Of a DNA stretch of 64,000 nt, positions 1 to 10,560 are shown piece after piece. A program made the position numbers and the translations under genes. The notes below the pieces were generated by a model. That model did not search any database and was not told the DNA's origin. It saw nothing but the letters and a program-made list of their open reading frames with translations. The stretch is from positions 91,478,181 to 91,542,180 of the forward strand of contig NC_086172.1 of NCBI RefSeq assembly GCF_023053635.1, read 5' to 3'. Position 1 is the stretch's first letter, and each line of letters opens with the position of its first letter. This stretch comes from Elgaria multicarinata webbii (lineage: Eukaryota > Chordata > Lepidosauria > Squamata > Anguidae).

Positions 1-73
1 TTCTGCCTCCATTGTATCTTAGAAACCATTCTGATTATACCTTATCCGTTAACTTATATACTTTTTTGCAACA

Positions 74-1003
74 GCCATGGGGCTCTTCCAGATGGAGGTT
101 TTAAGGGGCAACCAGCTTGCCTTGTTAGCGGGATATTTTTGGACTTCTCACATCAGGGGAAAATCCATTAATTATTTTCCGATGTGGCGTGATCTGCAAA
201 AAAATAAAAGAGCAGCGTGGCTGCCAGATTTCGGGAGCTTGTGGCGTTCTGTGGTGATGTGTCTATGTGATGTGCAAGATGATGTTCTCATGTCTTCAGT
301 CTGGCCAGGCAGCTGCATTTCTCCCTCCAAAAGCAGATCACACCTCTCCCCTCTGCTGCTGCTCTGTCCTTCACAACGCTCCACTCCTGGCAACACACAT
401 GCTCTTGACTTAGCAACAAAATAAAGTGGTGTGCATTAACTAGTAATATTTGTACTGAGGTATTTTTTGTTATGTTTCTTCTCCTCCGGAATGACACAAT
501 TCTGAATGTTTGAAGATTCACTGCTGCACTTTGTAAGTGCACGTGGCCCCGGATAATGATCATAGCATTCTGGGAGGAGAAGGTTAAACCTCTCCCACCC
601 ATCTGTTCCTGGAACACAATGGTTCTGATCTGAATCAGAAATTGCCATTACATGCTGCAATCTTCTGCCCATACAGTAAGCAGAGATGCAGCCAAAGCTC
701 TCATTTGCTTGAGAGTAAAAATGCTGCAATGGATTTTTGGACTTTCAGAATTCTGCAGATGTGCAATTTTGGAGAAGAACAAACAAAGAGAAACAAACCA
801 TCGCATCAAGGACGTGGTGGGAGAGAGCAGGAAGGGAAGAGCTTTGACTACATCTCTGCTTACTGTATGGGCAGAAGATTGCAGCATGTTGCATCAATTC
901 CTCTCAAGACTGTGGGCTGTATATGGAAATTTTGCTTGTACTTTACACCAGAAGTCCAATGATTAGCGGTGCTAGGAGCCCTCCATCTGGAAGAGCCCAT
1001 AGA
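74..1003. mobile_element. Nested inverted-repeat DNA element (MITE-like)
   Basis: Outer arms pair near 79-97 (GGGCTCTTCCAGATGGAGG) with its reverse complement near 979-997. Inner arms pair near 652-710 (around CTTCTGCCCATACAGTAAGC) with its complement near 838-897. No transposase is visible. The family and exact ends are uncertain and a target duplication was not clear. Confidence 0.55.
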
Positions 1004-1009
1004 AAAAGA

Positions 1010-1840
1010 TTACATTAGAAATTGAATTGCACAGCACATTGGAACATGAATCCACTGATCTACTGCAGACATGAAAACACTGCTTCCCACTTAGTGCTGC
1101 CTACCAAAAACAGGTTGCCTATTAGTGTCAATGGAGGAATCTGTTCTACATTCACATCGTATTGCATCCTCAGAGGTTCTCCCATGAATGAAGTGCAGAG
1201 GAAAGCTTGCATGTAGAGAATCTCCACGTGTGAACTGGAGACCATGTGGGGCTCTAAATCACTGTCAGGATTTCTGATGCGATCATTACATTCATTTTGG
1301 CTGGATGAAAAAGGAGCATTATAATTTGAAGAGATAACCATAATGGTATTTCTAGTTACAACTCAAATGCAAGTCAGGTCACTCAAACAATTATGTCTTT
1401 CAACCAGACCTTTTTATTTACTCAGATCCACCAACATGCCATCTATTTGATAGTGATAATTAATTTTACTGGCTCTTCTGGTTTGACTGCTCCCTTTAAA
1501 ATTGCTCAGCTTTCAAGTGCAATGAACATCTGCACTTATAAGTAACACACTGATCTCATGGATTCAGATTTTGTATCTTGTCTTACATGCATCCAGACTG
1601 AAAAAATAATCCTAGAGCTGGAAACGTTTCAGTGTTCAAAACACTAAAGTGTGATCAGTAGAAATCTGAAACTACTTCTTCTTTGTTACAGTTCTCCCAG
1701 ATCGCCCTCTGGTGTCCTCAGAGAAAATGGTAACATTCAGGTAAATGTTTTAGAAAGGCATACTCTGACACTAACCTCACAAGTCTATTCCTGAGGAAAG
1801 CCACATTTCTAAAATAGTATTCTGGATGTATCTGTCTCTA
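1010..1840. other. CARS1 intron 2 sequence, nothing recognised
   Basis: AT-rich unique-looking DNA. Open frames here are short and have no family likeness. Confidence 0.5.
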
Positions 1841-1842
1841 GC

Positions 1843-1970
1843 AGAGTTCCCCAACCTAGTGCCCTCCAAATGTGTTGGATTGCGACTCCCATCCATCTTG
1901 GGCAGGGAGGTTAAGAATGATGGGAGTTGTAATCCAACACATCTGGAAAACACCTGGATGGGAAAGGCTG
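1843..1970. repeat. Palindromic MITE-like repeat (AACTCCCAT family)
   Basis: The arms read TTCCCCAACCTAGTGCCCTC at the left and the inverse TGATGGGAGTTGTAATCCAA at the right, around a short loop. The same family recurs near 16575, 19490, 21378, 29115, 41530, 60475 and 62745. Confidence 0.6.
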
Positions 1971-2194
1971 GCCCATAGTATAGGCATCATCTGAATACCT
2001 GTGGTAATCTGAGGATGATATAATTGGTAGGGGGTGTGACACTCCATCTGCAGGTATGGCAGCATTCATTATAGATACTTGGGTCAAGCACCTTGCTTGG
2101 TAGCCCTGTGCAAGAAGGTAATACAGCTTCTTTCCCCTTCTTGTTCACTTGAGCTATATGAGCAAAGGGCAGGACTGGAAGAATCCCTTTGTAT

Positions 2195-2226
2195 ATTATT
2201 ATTATTATTACTATTATTATTATTTC
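2195..2226. repeat. TTA microsatellite
   Basis: A run of TTA units interrupted once by CTA. The adjacent bases resemble an L2-type 3' tail on the minus strand. Confidence 0.8.
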
Positions 2227-2820
2227 ACCCCACAGCCAAAAGTCTTCAGGTGGTTGACAAAGATTAAAAACCATTAAAAATACAGTCTACAAAGTTTAAA
2301 AACTATTTACATAAAAGCACACAAACTGACAGTTCACAGAGAGACAATATATATCTAGATATGCAATCAACCATAAGAATAAGACAAATCCAGGACCCGC
2401 TTAAATTTTTTCATATGCTGCCAAATACCTGAGAAAATATCTGCCAAATACCTGGTGCCGAAAAGATAACAATGTTAGCATCAGGCAGGCCTCACTGGGG
2501 AGATTATTCCATAATTGTGGAGCCACCACTCAGAAGGCCCTCTCCCTTGTTTTGTATGATGATACTGATGCAATCTGACTTAAGCAGCACATAACTTACA
2601 ACATCTTAAAAAAATGTTTGCTCAGCTAAGGCACCAGGCATGAAAGCTGTAGTCAGCTAGCAAACGAGGACACACCCCAGCATTTCAAAGAAGATGGCAT
2701 CAGCTATTTATAATATGGGTTTGCTGGAGACTAGAAAAATCTTGCCTTCAACACTGGGTGGGCACAGATCAGCCTAAACCAATGCCCCCTTTCCCCCTAC
2801 ATGTCCTACAATAAAGCATA

Positions 2821-3454
2821 TCATAGAATCATAGAATAGCAGAGGTGGAAGGGGCCTACAAGGCCATCGAGTCCAACCCCCTGCTCAATGCAGGAATCCA
2901 CCCTAAAGCATCCCCGACAGATGCTTGTCCAGCTGCCTCTTGAAGGCCTCTAGTGTGGGAGAGCCCACAACCTCCCTAGGTAACTGATTCCATTGTCGCA
3001 CTGCTCTAACAGTCAGGAAGTTTTTCCTGATGTCCAGCTGGAATCTGGCTTCCTTTAACTTGAGCCCATTATTCCGTGTCCTGCACTCCGGGAGGATCGA
3101 GAAGAGATCCTGGCCCTCCTCTGTGTGACAACCTTTTAAGTATTTGAAGAGTGCTATCATGTCTCCCCTCAATCTTCTCCTCTCCAGGCTAAACATGCCC
3201 AGTTCTTTCAGTCTCTCTTCATAGGGCTTTGTTTCCAGACCCCTGATCATCCTGGTTGCCCTCCTCTGAACACGCTCCAGCTTGTCTGCGTCCTTCTTGA
3301 ATTGTGGAGCCCAGAACTGGACGCAATACTCTAGATGAGGCCTAACCAGGGCCGAATAGAGAGGAACCAGTACCTCACGTGATTTGGAAGCTATGGACCC
3401 GCTGCACTTGATGTAGGCTTTGGTAAAAATCTGCCATGACTGTGTTGCTCTGAA
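2821..3454 (-). mobile_element. CR1-type LINE, 3' end fragment
   Basis: The plus strand opens with the familiar CR1 end motif (ATAGAATCATAGAATAGCAG). The minus strand codes the C-terminal region of a CR1 reverse-transcriptase protein: [56 protein letters not shown] and [14 protein letters not shown]-like residues over about 185 codons without a stop. It is truncated at its 5' side exactly where the DIRS element begins. Whether CR1 sequence resumes beyond 9282 could not be confirmed. Confidence 0.85.
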
Positions 3455-3494
3455 AAATGCAGGTTGCTTACCTGTAACTGTAGTTCTTCGAGTG

Positions 3495-3645
3495 GTCATC
3501 TATGCATTCACACATATGGGCTTTGCGCCTGCGCAGAGACCAGACCGGAACCTACTATAGCTGAGTGGAACGTTTTTGGCGGGAACCCCTCCCCCCACGC
3601 TACCGCGCATGTCCATGGGGTTCCCGCCCTCACCTCAGTTTACAG
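3495..3645. repeat. DIRS left inverted terminal repeat
   Basis: About 150 bases whose reverse complement recurs at the right end. Shared motifs include CATATGGGCTTTGCGCCTGC and GGCGGGAACCCCTCC. Confidence 0.88.
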
Positions 3646-3759
3646 GAGTCCGACATTGTGCCCCCATAAACATGAGTGTAAATAAAGTAAAGTACATTCC
3701 ACAATAAAACAGTGTCATTTATAAGTCTCACACCACCAAGTGGGGATGGTGGGTGGGTT

Positions 3760-3852
3760 GTGTGAATGCATAGATGACCACTCGAAGAACTACAGTTACA
3801 GGTAAGCAACCTGCATTTCTTCTTCGTGGTCTCTATGCATCACACATATGGG
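3760..3852. repeat. DIRS internal complementary region
   Basis: The first half is the reverse complement of the left outer end (GTAACTGTAGTTCTTCGAGT region). The second half is the reverse complement of the right outer end (ATAGAGACCACGAAGAAG). This junction of both ends is the hallmark DIRS-1 template thought to restore full-length circles during replication. Confidence 0.88.
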
Positions 3853-3893
3853 CGAGTAGCAAGCTGACATACCTTTGGAGGTGGGTTGGTGCA

Positions 3894-4960
3894 TCATCTG
3901 AAGATCTCTGAAAGCACTGTCCTCCCAAATGAGCAGTCCTGCCTCGCACGGGTGTCCAAACTGTAGTGCTTGACAAACGTGGACGGAGTGGACCACGTTG
4001 CGGCTCTACAGACTTCAGTCAGTGGAACACCTCTGGTGAAAGCCACCGAAGTTGAAACAGCTCTGGTGGAATGAGCTGTCACCGGTTTCACTAACTCTAA
4101 TTTAGAAATAGAGTAGGCCAATTCAATTGTCTCCACTATCCAACGTGACAACCGCTGGCAAGAGACAGGGAGTCCCTTAGAAGGCTCACCATAACAAATA
4201 AACAATTGCTTTGTTTTCCTTAAAGTCTCTGTTCTGTCTTTGTAAAAAGCAAGAGCCCTTCTTACATCGAGAGTGTGCAAGGAAGACTCAAGAGGTGTAG
4301 TTGGATTAGGAAAGAAAGCAGGTAAAGTAACGTGCTGGGACAGATGAAAAGTTGACACTACCTTAGGTAGGAAGGCTGGGTCTGTGCGTAGCACAACCTT
4401 GTCCTTATGAAAAATAGTGTACGGGACATCTATCCTAAGAGCTTTAAGCTCACTTGCACGTCTTGCCGATGTGATGGCTACTAAAAAGACAGTCTTTAAA
4501 GTAAGCAGCCTAAGGTCTGTCGACGCCATGGGCTCAAAGGGCTTGCGTGTCAGTGCTTGCAGCACAACTGACAGGCTCCATGGCGGCACGATACTTTTCA
4601 CAGTCGGTATCGTGTTCCTCAGACCTCTTAGAAATTTCTTCGTTGTTGGATGGGTAAAAGGTGTAAACCCATCTATACCTTGGTGAAAAGATGTAACCGC
4701 AGCAAGGTGAACCCTGATGGATGCGAGTTTAAGTCCCTGCTGGAAAAGTGTCAATAAATAATTGAGAATAAAAGATAAGTGGCAAGATTCTGGTGTTTGA
4801 TCTTGTTCTGAAGCAAAATTCCGAAATCTTTGCCACTTTGCTGCATAAGCTTTCCTCGTAGAAGGCTTTAGTGCTGCCAATATAATGTGGTCCACAGTCA
4901 AAGCTCTGGTTCCAGAGGAGGAGCGGTTGCTATCCTCCATGCAGTCATCTTGAGGGTCGA
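3894..4960 (-). CDS. DIRS tyrosine recombinase region
   Basis: The recombinase-coding part of a longer open frame. It shows phage-integrase features: an N-terminal SAM-like region (PSTRKAYAAKWQRF), the first catalytic Arg region (TSARRASEL), an H-x-x-R box (TAHSTRA) and a C-terminal Tyr (VKHYSLDT). The 5' limit of the functional region is approximate. The upstream part of this frame overlaps the reverse transcriptase and is probably not its own product. Confidence 0.8.
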
Positions 4961-7147
4961 CAGATCTGCGTGTCGAACTTTGCCCTGGTGTCGAGACAGT
5001 AGCTTCGGTGTCGACGGGAGCCTGATGTAATTCCCTCTCGATAACCGAAGGACGTGAGAGAACCACGTCTGTCGAGGCCACCACGGTGTGATCAGGATGC
5101 AATTGGAGTTGTCCATCTGGATCTTGGCTATCACTCTTGTCAATAGTGGAAAGGGAGGAAACATGTACAGGAGGTTTCCTCCCCAAGTCCTGGTGAAAGC
5201 GTCTCCTAGAGAGCGCTTTCCTTTTCCTGCTCTGCTGCAAAACTTGGTACAGACTGCGTTGTCCTCGGTAGCGAAGACATCGACAGCAGGGCGGCCCCAG
5301 TACCGAAAAAGACTTTCTCGAACTTCGACATCGAGCTCCCACTCGTGGTCGACATGGAAGGACCTGCTGAGAGAGTCCGCAATGATGTTCTCCTTGCCGG
5401 CTACATGGATTGCAGTCAGGTAAGTCCTTCTCTTTATGCACCAGTTCCATATCCTGAGTGCAGAACGGTTCAGGGGGTGAGATCTTGTTCCACCCTGCCT
5501 GTTGATGTAAGCCACTACGGTAGTATTGTCCGTCGCGATCAAGACATTCTGGCCCTCGATCAACTGTGCAAATGCTTTTATCGCATTTTCTACTGCCAGG
5601 AGCTCGAGGTGATTGATGTGCTGTTCTCTCTGTGATCGAGGCCAACGACCTTGAGCGGTAAGGGAGTTGCAATGGACTCCCCATCCTTCTAAAGATGCAT
5701 CCGTTGTGATCGTTACCGAAGGCGCCTGTTGTTGAAACGGAACGCCTTCGAGAAGAGTCGACATCGAGAACCACCATTTCAGCGATGCCCTCACTTGCTT
5801 TGGTATCGAAAGGTAAGTTCGTCGAGCATTGTGCCTGAGATCGAAAGTCCTCAGAAACCAGGCCTGCAATACCCTCATTCTGAGTCTTGAAAACCTGATG
5901 ACTGCCGTAGTAGCTGCCATCAGACCCAACAATCTTTGAACTGTCCATGCCGAAACTTTTCGGCGGCTCTCGGTATCGATGGCTAACTGCTGCAAGGTGT
6001 TTGCCCTGGTTGAAGGTAAGTATGCTCTCCCGTCCTGAGAGGATAGGGCTACCCCTATGAAGTCCAATCTCTGCTGTGGAGTCAAAACGGACTTTTCGCG
6101 GTTGACCCACAGTCCTAACGAATCCAAGAGGTTGAGGGTGGTTCGTATGTCCGACTGGAGTGTATTTCTGTTGTCTGCTACGAGGAGCCAATCGTCCAGG
6201 TATGGGTAAATGTAAATGCCTTCCTGTCTTAGGTGGGCGCACACAACAGCCATGACCTTCGTGAAAACCCTCGGCGCCGTGGCCAACCCGAACGGAAGAA
6301 CGGTGAACTGGTACTGGGATGCACCGATCGAAAACCGAAGGTAAGCTTGATGCAACTTCCTGATGGATATGTGGAAGAACGCATCCTTCAGATCCACCAC
6401 TGCGAACCAAACTCCTTTTTGTAGAAGCTGTAAAATAGAAGTAACCGTTGTCATACGGAATTTCCTCGGGGTGATGAACTTGTTCAGATGTCTTAAGTCC
6501 ATGATCGGTCGAAGACCTCCATCTTTCTTCGGGACCGTGAAGTAACGGGAGAAAAATCCCTGGTTGAGCTCCTCTGCAGGTACGGGAGAGATAGCTCCCT
6601 TCGATAGTAAAGTCTGTACCTCGAGAAGCAGAGGAGGGGATGGAGCCGTTACTTTCACGCCGGAAAAGGGAGGAAGGGCATCGAGCTCGATGGCGTAGCC
6701 CGAGTTGATGATAGTGAGCACCCAGGAGTCTGATGTTATTAACTCCCATTGATGGTAATGGGGTGCTAGGCGGTTCGCGAAGGGAGGTGGATCTGGGTCC
6801 GAAAAGTCAAACCCGCTGCTTTTTAGAGAAGTCGGGCTGCCGCTTATCCTGTTGGTATCTGCCCTGGTAAGGCCTCTTCCTCTGCAGCTGCTGTTGTTGC
6901 TGCCGAGGTTGAGGCTGATATTGTGGTCGATGTTGTTGTTGTATGGGAGGCCTTGTCCATCTTTTGGTTCGGTATTGGGTCTGAGGAGGAGCAGTAAACC
7001 CCATCTTTTTTGCTGTTGTCCTTGCTTTATAGATGGAGTCCAGTGTCTCATCGGTCTTGGTATTAAATAGACCTTCGCCATCGAATGGCATATTTTCAAT
7101 TCTCCACTTTGTTTCTTGTGTGAGATTAGCTGATCTGAGCCATGCAT
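4898..7147 (-). CDS. DIRS reverse transcriptase / RNase H frame
   Basis: A frame of about 750 codons with the reverse transcriptase core (YLDDWLL active-site box), an RNase H segment (TTDASLEGWGVH) and the downstream VDVFAT block common in DIRS polyproteins. It overlaps the gag-like frame at its start and the recombinase frame at its end, an arrangement known for DIRS elements. Confidence 0.85.
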   Translation of the reverse strand: MHGSDQLISHKKQSGELKICHSMAKVYLIPRPMRHWTPSIKQGQQQKRWGLLLLLRPNTEPKDGQGLPYNNNIDHNISLNLGSNNSSCRGRGLTRADTNRISGSPTSLKSSGFDFSDPDPPPFANRLAPHYHQWELITSDSWVLTIINSGYAIELDALPPFSGVKVTAPSPPLLLEVQTLLSKGAISPVPAEELNQGFFSRYFTVPKKDGGLRPIMDLRHLNKFITPRKFRMTTVTSILQLLQKGVWFAVVDLKDAFFHISIRKLHQAYLRFSIGASQYQFTVLPFGLATAPRVFTKVMAVVCAHLRQEGIYIYPYLDDWLLVADNRNTLQSDIRTTLNLLDSLGLWVNREKSVLTPQQRLDFIGVALSSQDGRAYLPSTRANTLQQLAIDTESRRKVSAWTVQRLLGLMAATTAVIRFSRLRMRVLQAWFLRTFDLRHNARRTYLSIPKQVRASLKWWFSMSTLLEGVPFQQQAPSVTITTDASLEGWGVHCNSLTAQGRWPRSQREQHINHLELLAVENAIKAFAQLIEGQNVLIATDNTTVVAYINRQGGTRSHPLNRSALRIWNWCIKRRTYLTAIHVAGKENIIADSLSRSFHVDHEWELDVEVRESLFRYWGRPAVDVFATEDNAVCTKFCSRAGKGKRSLGDAFTRTWGGNLLYMFPPFPLLTRVIAKIQMDNSNCILITPWWPRQTWFSHVLRLSRGNYIRLPSTPKLLSRHQGKVRHADLSTLKMTAWRIATAPPLEPEL

Positions 7148-8915
7148 GCCTCCTCAAAGAAATGGCACCCATCATCGACTTTGAGTGGCAGTCCACTTGA
7201 TGTCGAGCGGTGGACAACTGTTGTCTTGCTATGGCCGTCGCTTCGCTCTGAAAGACTCTTGCGAGCTCCTTTTTATCCTCAGGAAGATGCTCGCATAGGG
7301 AACCCATCTTTTCCCAAAGGAAAATCTGGTATCTCGCCATAGTCGCTTCATACGCCGACGCTTTGATTCCCAAAGAGGAGGATGCATAGACTCTTCTTCC
7401 AGTTTGATCCAACTTTCTCCCCTCCCTATCTACAGGCGCAGAATGGGCTTTATGAGACTGTCCTTGTGCCGATTCTACTACTATAGAATTCGGCTTAGGA
7501 TGCTGTACCAAGAATTGTGCCTCATCCTCCCTAACGCGATATAGTGTCTCTAGTCTTTTTGATGTTGTTTGAGCCACTGCTGGAGTCTTCCATGACAACT
7601 GAGCCGCTTGTTTTAGAGCGTGGGGTATAGGAATGGCCAAGCGTTGATTTGTAGTTGTTTGGAACACATCATAAATAGGATCGATGACGGATTCATCTGC
7701 CTGCTGAATGTCGAGACCTAATGCGTTAGCCATTCTGAGCATATGGTCTGAGAACCGGACCATATCATCAGACGGAGAAGAAGGGTCAGCATCATCGACT
7801 GCATCGTCCGGCGAAGGTGCGGTTGGAACCAAAGAGTGAGCCGACTCGGAGTCAGATGGATAGTTCCCTTCTGGCGAGGACAGCGTCACCACCTGCAAAA
7901 CTAAACGTTCTTCCTGTGTAGGTAGTGCAGTCGATGCAGCGATCGGTATCACATGTTGCTCATGGTGTCGAGGGGTCGACACCGTGGAGACTTGATGCTC
8001 GGAAGGAGGAGGCAAGGGCAACTGGCATACCCTCGATGTTGGAGGAGGATGTGCATAATAGCCCTCAGGCTGGTAATGCTCCTGGCCACCTTGAAAAAAC
8101 TGCTGTGGTCGGTAACGATCCCACTGGTAGTAGCCGTATCTGGATTGGGGATCAGAGTACTGAGATACTCTGTCCCATTCACGCCTTGGAGTATGTCTTG
8201 GTGAGGGCTGCCCGGGGATTAAACCCTGGAGCTCCAAGGGTCTAACAGGTTGTCGAGCGGAGGCCACCGACACCGAATCTCGAATCTCGCCTTCGGATAG
8301 ACTTGTAGGACGTGTCGGTACCGTGGCCATCGGTACCGACATCGATCTCGATACCGAAGGAGACCTCGGTATCGAAGTGGTCGGCGCGGCGGGAGGGGTG
8401 GAATGGCTCCTGGCCGATTCCCGCGGCCGAGGTGACGCTATGGTGGATTTCTCCGCGTCCCTCTTTTTCTTCTTCTTCTTCTTCCTCTCCAGCTCAGAAG
8501 AAGGTATCAAAGTTCTGGCTTTTTTAGAGATCTTTTTAGCCAACGAACTTGATAAAGACCGACCAGGCGTGAGGGGTATCTCAGCCCTATTAGCTCTGGC
8601 CTGCACTTCAGTGCTGTGGTCTGGCGGTTTTTCCGTTACAGTCGTTGTAACTGCCGTCTTACGGGCAACAGACTTTTGAACCGCCGCTCTCTCCATCGTA
8701 GGGGCCTCCGTGGCCTTAAGAGCTTTTTCCCAGAGTGTCGAACGGAGTCGGTCTGCTCGATTTTTTCTAGTTTGCTTGGTAAAAGACATACAGTGGTGGC
8801 AGGTCTCTACCACATGTCCCTCTCCCAAACAGATAATACACAAAGAATGGCCGTCCGAGGGAGGAAGCTTCGCTCCACACTTTACGCACTTTCTAAATGG
8901 TGCTTTGATTGCCAT
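6807..8915 (-). CDS. DIRS gag-like frame
   Basis: A frame of about 700 codons. It starts with a Cys/His cluster typical of DIRS gag proteins (CVKCGAKLPPSDGH, CIICLGEGH). A basic and Ser/Pro-rich region and a C-terminal Gln/Arg-rich tail follow. It is part of the fossil element at 3455-9282. Confidence 0.8.
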   Translation of the reverse strand: MAIKAPFRKCVKCGAKLPPSDGHSLCIICLGEGHVVETCHHCMSFTKQTRKNRADRLRSTLWEKALKATEAPTMERAAVQKSVARKTAVTTTVTEKPPDHSTEVQARANRAEIPLTPGRSLSSSLAKKISKKARTLIPSSELERKKKKKKKRDAEKSTIASPRPRESARSHSTPPAAPTTSIPRSPSVSRSMSVPMATVPTRPTSLSEGEIRDSVSVASARQPVRPLELQGLIPGQPSPRHTPRREWDRVSQYSDPQSRYGYYQWDRYRPQQFFQGGQEHYQPEGYYAHPPPTSRVCQLPLPPPSEHQVSTVSTPRHHEQHVIPIAASTALPTQEERLVLQVVTLSSPEGNYPSDSESAHSLVPTAPSPDDAVDDADPSSPSDDMVRFSDHMLRMANALGLDIQQADESVIDPIYDVFQTTTNQRLAIPIPHALKQAAQLSWKTPAVAQTTSKRLETLYRVREDEAQFLVQHPKPNSIVVESAQGQSHKAHSAPVDREGRKLDQTGRRVYASSSLGIKASAYEATMARYQIFLWEKMGSLCEHLPEDKKELARVFQSEATAIARQQLSTARHQVDCHSKSMMGAISLRRHAWLRSANLTQETKWRIENMPFDGEGLFNTKTDETLDSIYKARTTAKKMGFTAPPQTQYRTKRWTRPPIQQQHRPQYQPQPRQQQQQLQRKRPYQGRYQQDKRQPDFSKKQRV

Positions 8916-9125
8916 AAAGGCCTCACGCGACCGAAGTCGCTGAGGAGAAATCTAACTATAACAATTTTTTTTTTTTTTTTTTTTTATAGGACAGAATAAA
9001 GGCTAAAAAAGATAAGTTAAAGTGAGAAGCGAACGAGAAGAGAAAAGAATGAAGAAAAAGGTATTTTAATAGAGAATACGCTAAGTAGGCTGGTTCTATG
9101 TCTAAGCACGATGGCGGACGACGAA

Positions 9126-9277
9126 GAACTGAGGTGAGGGCGGGAACCCCATGGACATGCGCGGTAGCGTGGGGGGAGGGGTTCCCGCCAAAAACGTTCC
9201 ACTCAGCTATAGTAGGTTCCGGTCTGGTCTCTGCGCAGGCGCAAAGCCCATATGTGTGATGCATAGAGACCACGAAG
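9126..9277. repeat. DIRS right inverted terminal repeat
   Basis: Reverse complement of the left terminal repeat with few differences. The outermost bases differ between the two ends, as is typical of DIRS elements. Confidence 0.88.
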
Positions 9278-9282
9278 AAGAA

Positions 9283-10100
9283 CTGAACTAACACAATGTT
9301 TTGGAGTAGAGCTGTACACGGACGTAATTTCGCCATGAAGAACAATGAAGTGTAATAATTATACAAAATGATGGTATCAATAAAGGGGCTAAAGTAGAGT
9401 GATAATAAACCTACACAAAGACAGTTACATCATATAGACAAATGAAGCTAGTTTATTACAATGCTTAAATTTAAAAAAAATAATAATAATTTTTTAGCTG
9501 TATTCTATCCTGCATTTTATTATCTTATGAATTGTTGTAAACCACTCAGAAAGCTTCGGCTACTGGGCAGTATAGAAATGAAATTAATAAATAATATAAT
9601 AATAATTTGCAACAGTTTGTGGCAAAACCGGTGCAGGATCTACACTACTGCTTTATAACGGTTTATAATGGTTTTCACAACTGTTCCAGCCCGGGACAAA
9701 TTATATATACCGTTTTGAAAGTGCTATATCCTGCTTGGTAAAAATTGCTTCATCTCTGAGTCAAATAATTTATTTCCTGAAACGGCCCCTTGCTTCAGTT
9801 ATTTGGGTTAGATTACTGCACTATACATGGGACTGGCCTTTGAAGACTCTATTTGGAAACAGCAGTTAGTGCAGGATGTGGCTGCTACATTACTAACTGG
9901 ACTAGGTACTACGATCCTATTACGCCTGTGCTATGTAAACCGCAATAGTTCTCAGCCCATTTGGGGGGCCAATTCAGAGTGCTAGTTTTGACCTTTAAAA
10001 ACCCTTCTCATCTCAGAACCAAGGTAGTAGATGGCAGCCTGTCTCTATATGTATCTACCCGTCTTCAAAAAAGGGGCTACTATGAGTGCTCCCACTGAGA
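9283..10100. other. CARS1 intron 2, mostly unremarkable
   Basis: AT-rich. An L2-like 3' tail fragment (AAACCACTCAGAAAGCTTCG) lies near 9530-9600 and ends in AT-rich repeats. No exon was recognised. Confidence 0.5.
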
Positions 10101-10105
10101 GTTAT

Positions 10106-10560
10106 TTATTTATTTAAGCATTTTTATGCCGCCATTCAACCAAAAAAGGCTCTCACAGCGGCTTACAAAAGTATTTCTTGACAGTCCCTGCCCACAGGCT
10201 TACAATCTAAAAGACATGACACAAAAGGAAAGGGGATTGGGAGGGAGGAGGAGGCAACTACTAGAGGGGGGTCTACTTGGTGGTGGCTCCCTAGTTCTGG
10301 AATGCTCTGCCTAGAGAGGTTCACCTGGCACTTACTTTATTGTCCTTTTGGTGCCAGGCAAAGACCTTTCTGTTTTCCTTAGCTTTTTAGATGCAGTTTT
10401 AACCCTGTTGACGGTTTCATGGTGTCTTTATAATTATGTGGATTTTAGCTCATTTTTATATATATTTACATTTTAATTGTTTTATTCTTTTTTGTAAGCT
10501 AGCCTGGGAATACAATTGAAAGGCAGCATAAATATGTACATTGAATAAATAAAATAAAAA
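10106..10560. mobile_element. L2-type LINE 3' fragments
   Basis: A reversed tail (GCCGCCATTCAACC, GCGGCTTACAAAAG) at 10106-10175 precedes a plus-strand 3' end from about 10270. The latter contains TTCTGGAATGCTCTGCCTAG, the W-N-x-L-P-type end of the L2 coding region, and finishes in an AATAAATAAAAT tail. Confidence 0.6.

Larger units (their letters stand above)
3455..9282 (-). mobile_element. DIRS-type tyrosine-recombinase retrotransposon, looks whole
   Basis: A 5.8-kb DIRS-1-group element on the minus strand, inside CARS1 intron 2. Parts in its own order: right inverted terminal repeat, gag-like frame (8915-6807), reverse transcriptase/RNase H frame (7147-4898), tyrosine recombinase frame (reading down to 3894), internal complementary region (about 3852-3760), left inverted terminal repeat. 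DIRS elements insert by a recombinase and usually leave no target duplication; none was seen. All three frames are long and open and the terminal repeats are nearly identical, so it looks whole and probably young. No breaks were obvious by eye. Confidence 0.92.

Noticed and set aside
3996-6749. Upstream part of the long frame that holds the DIRS recombinase, as a separate protein
   Set aside because: Most of it overlaps the reverse transcriptase frame and has no domain likeness of its own; only the recombinase portion was kept.
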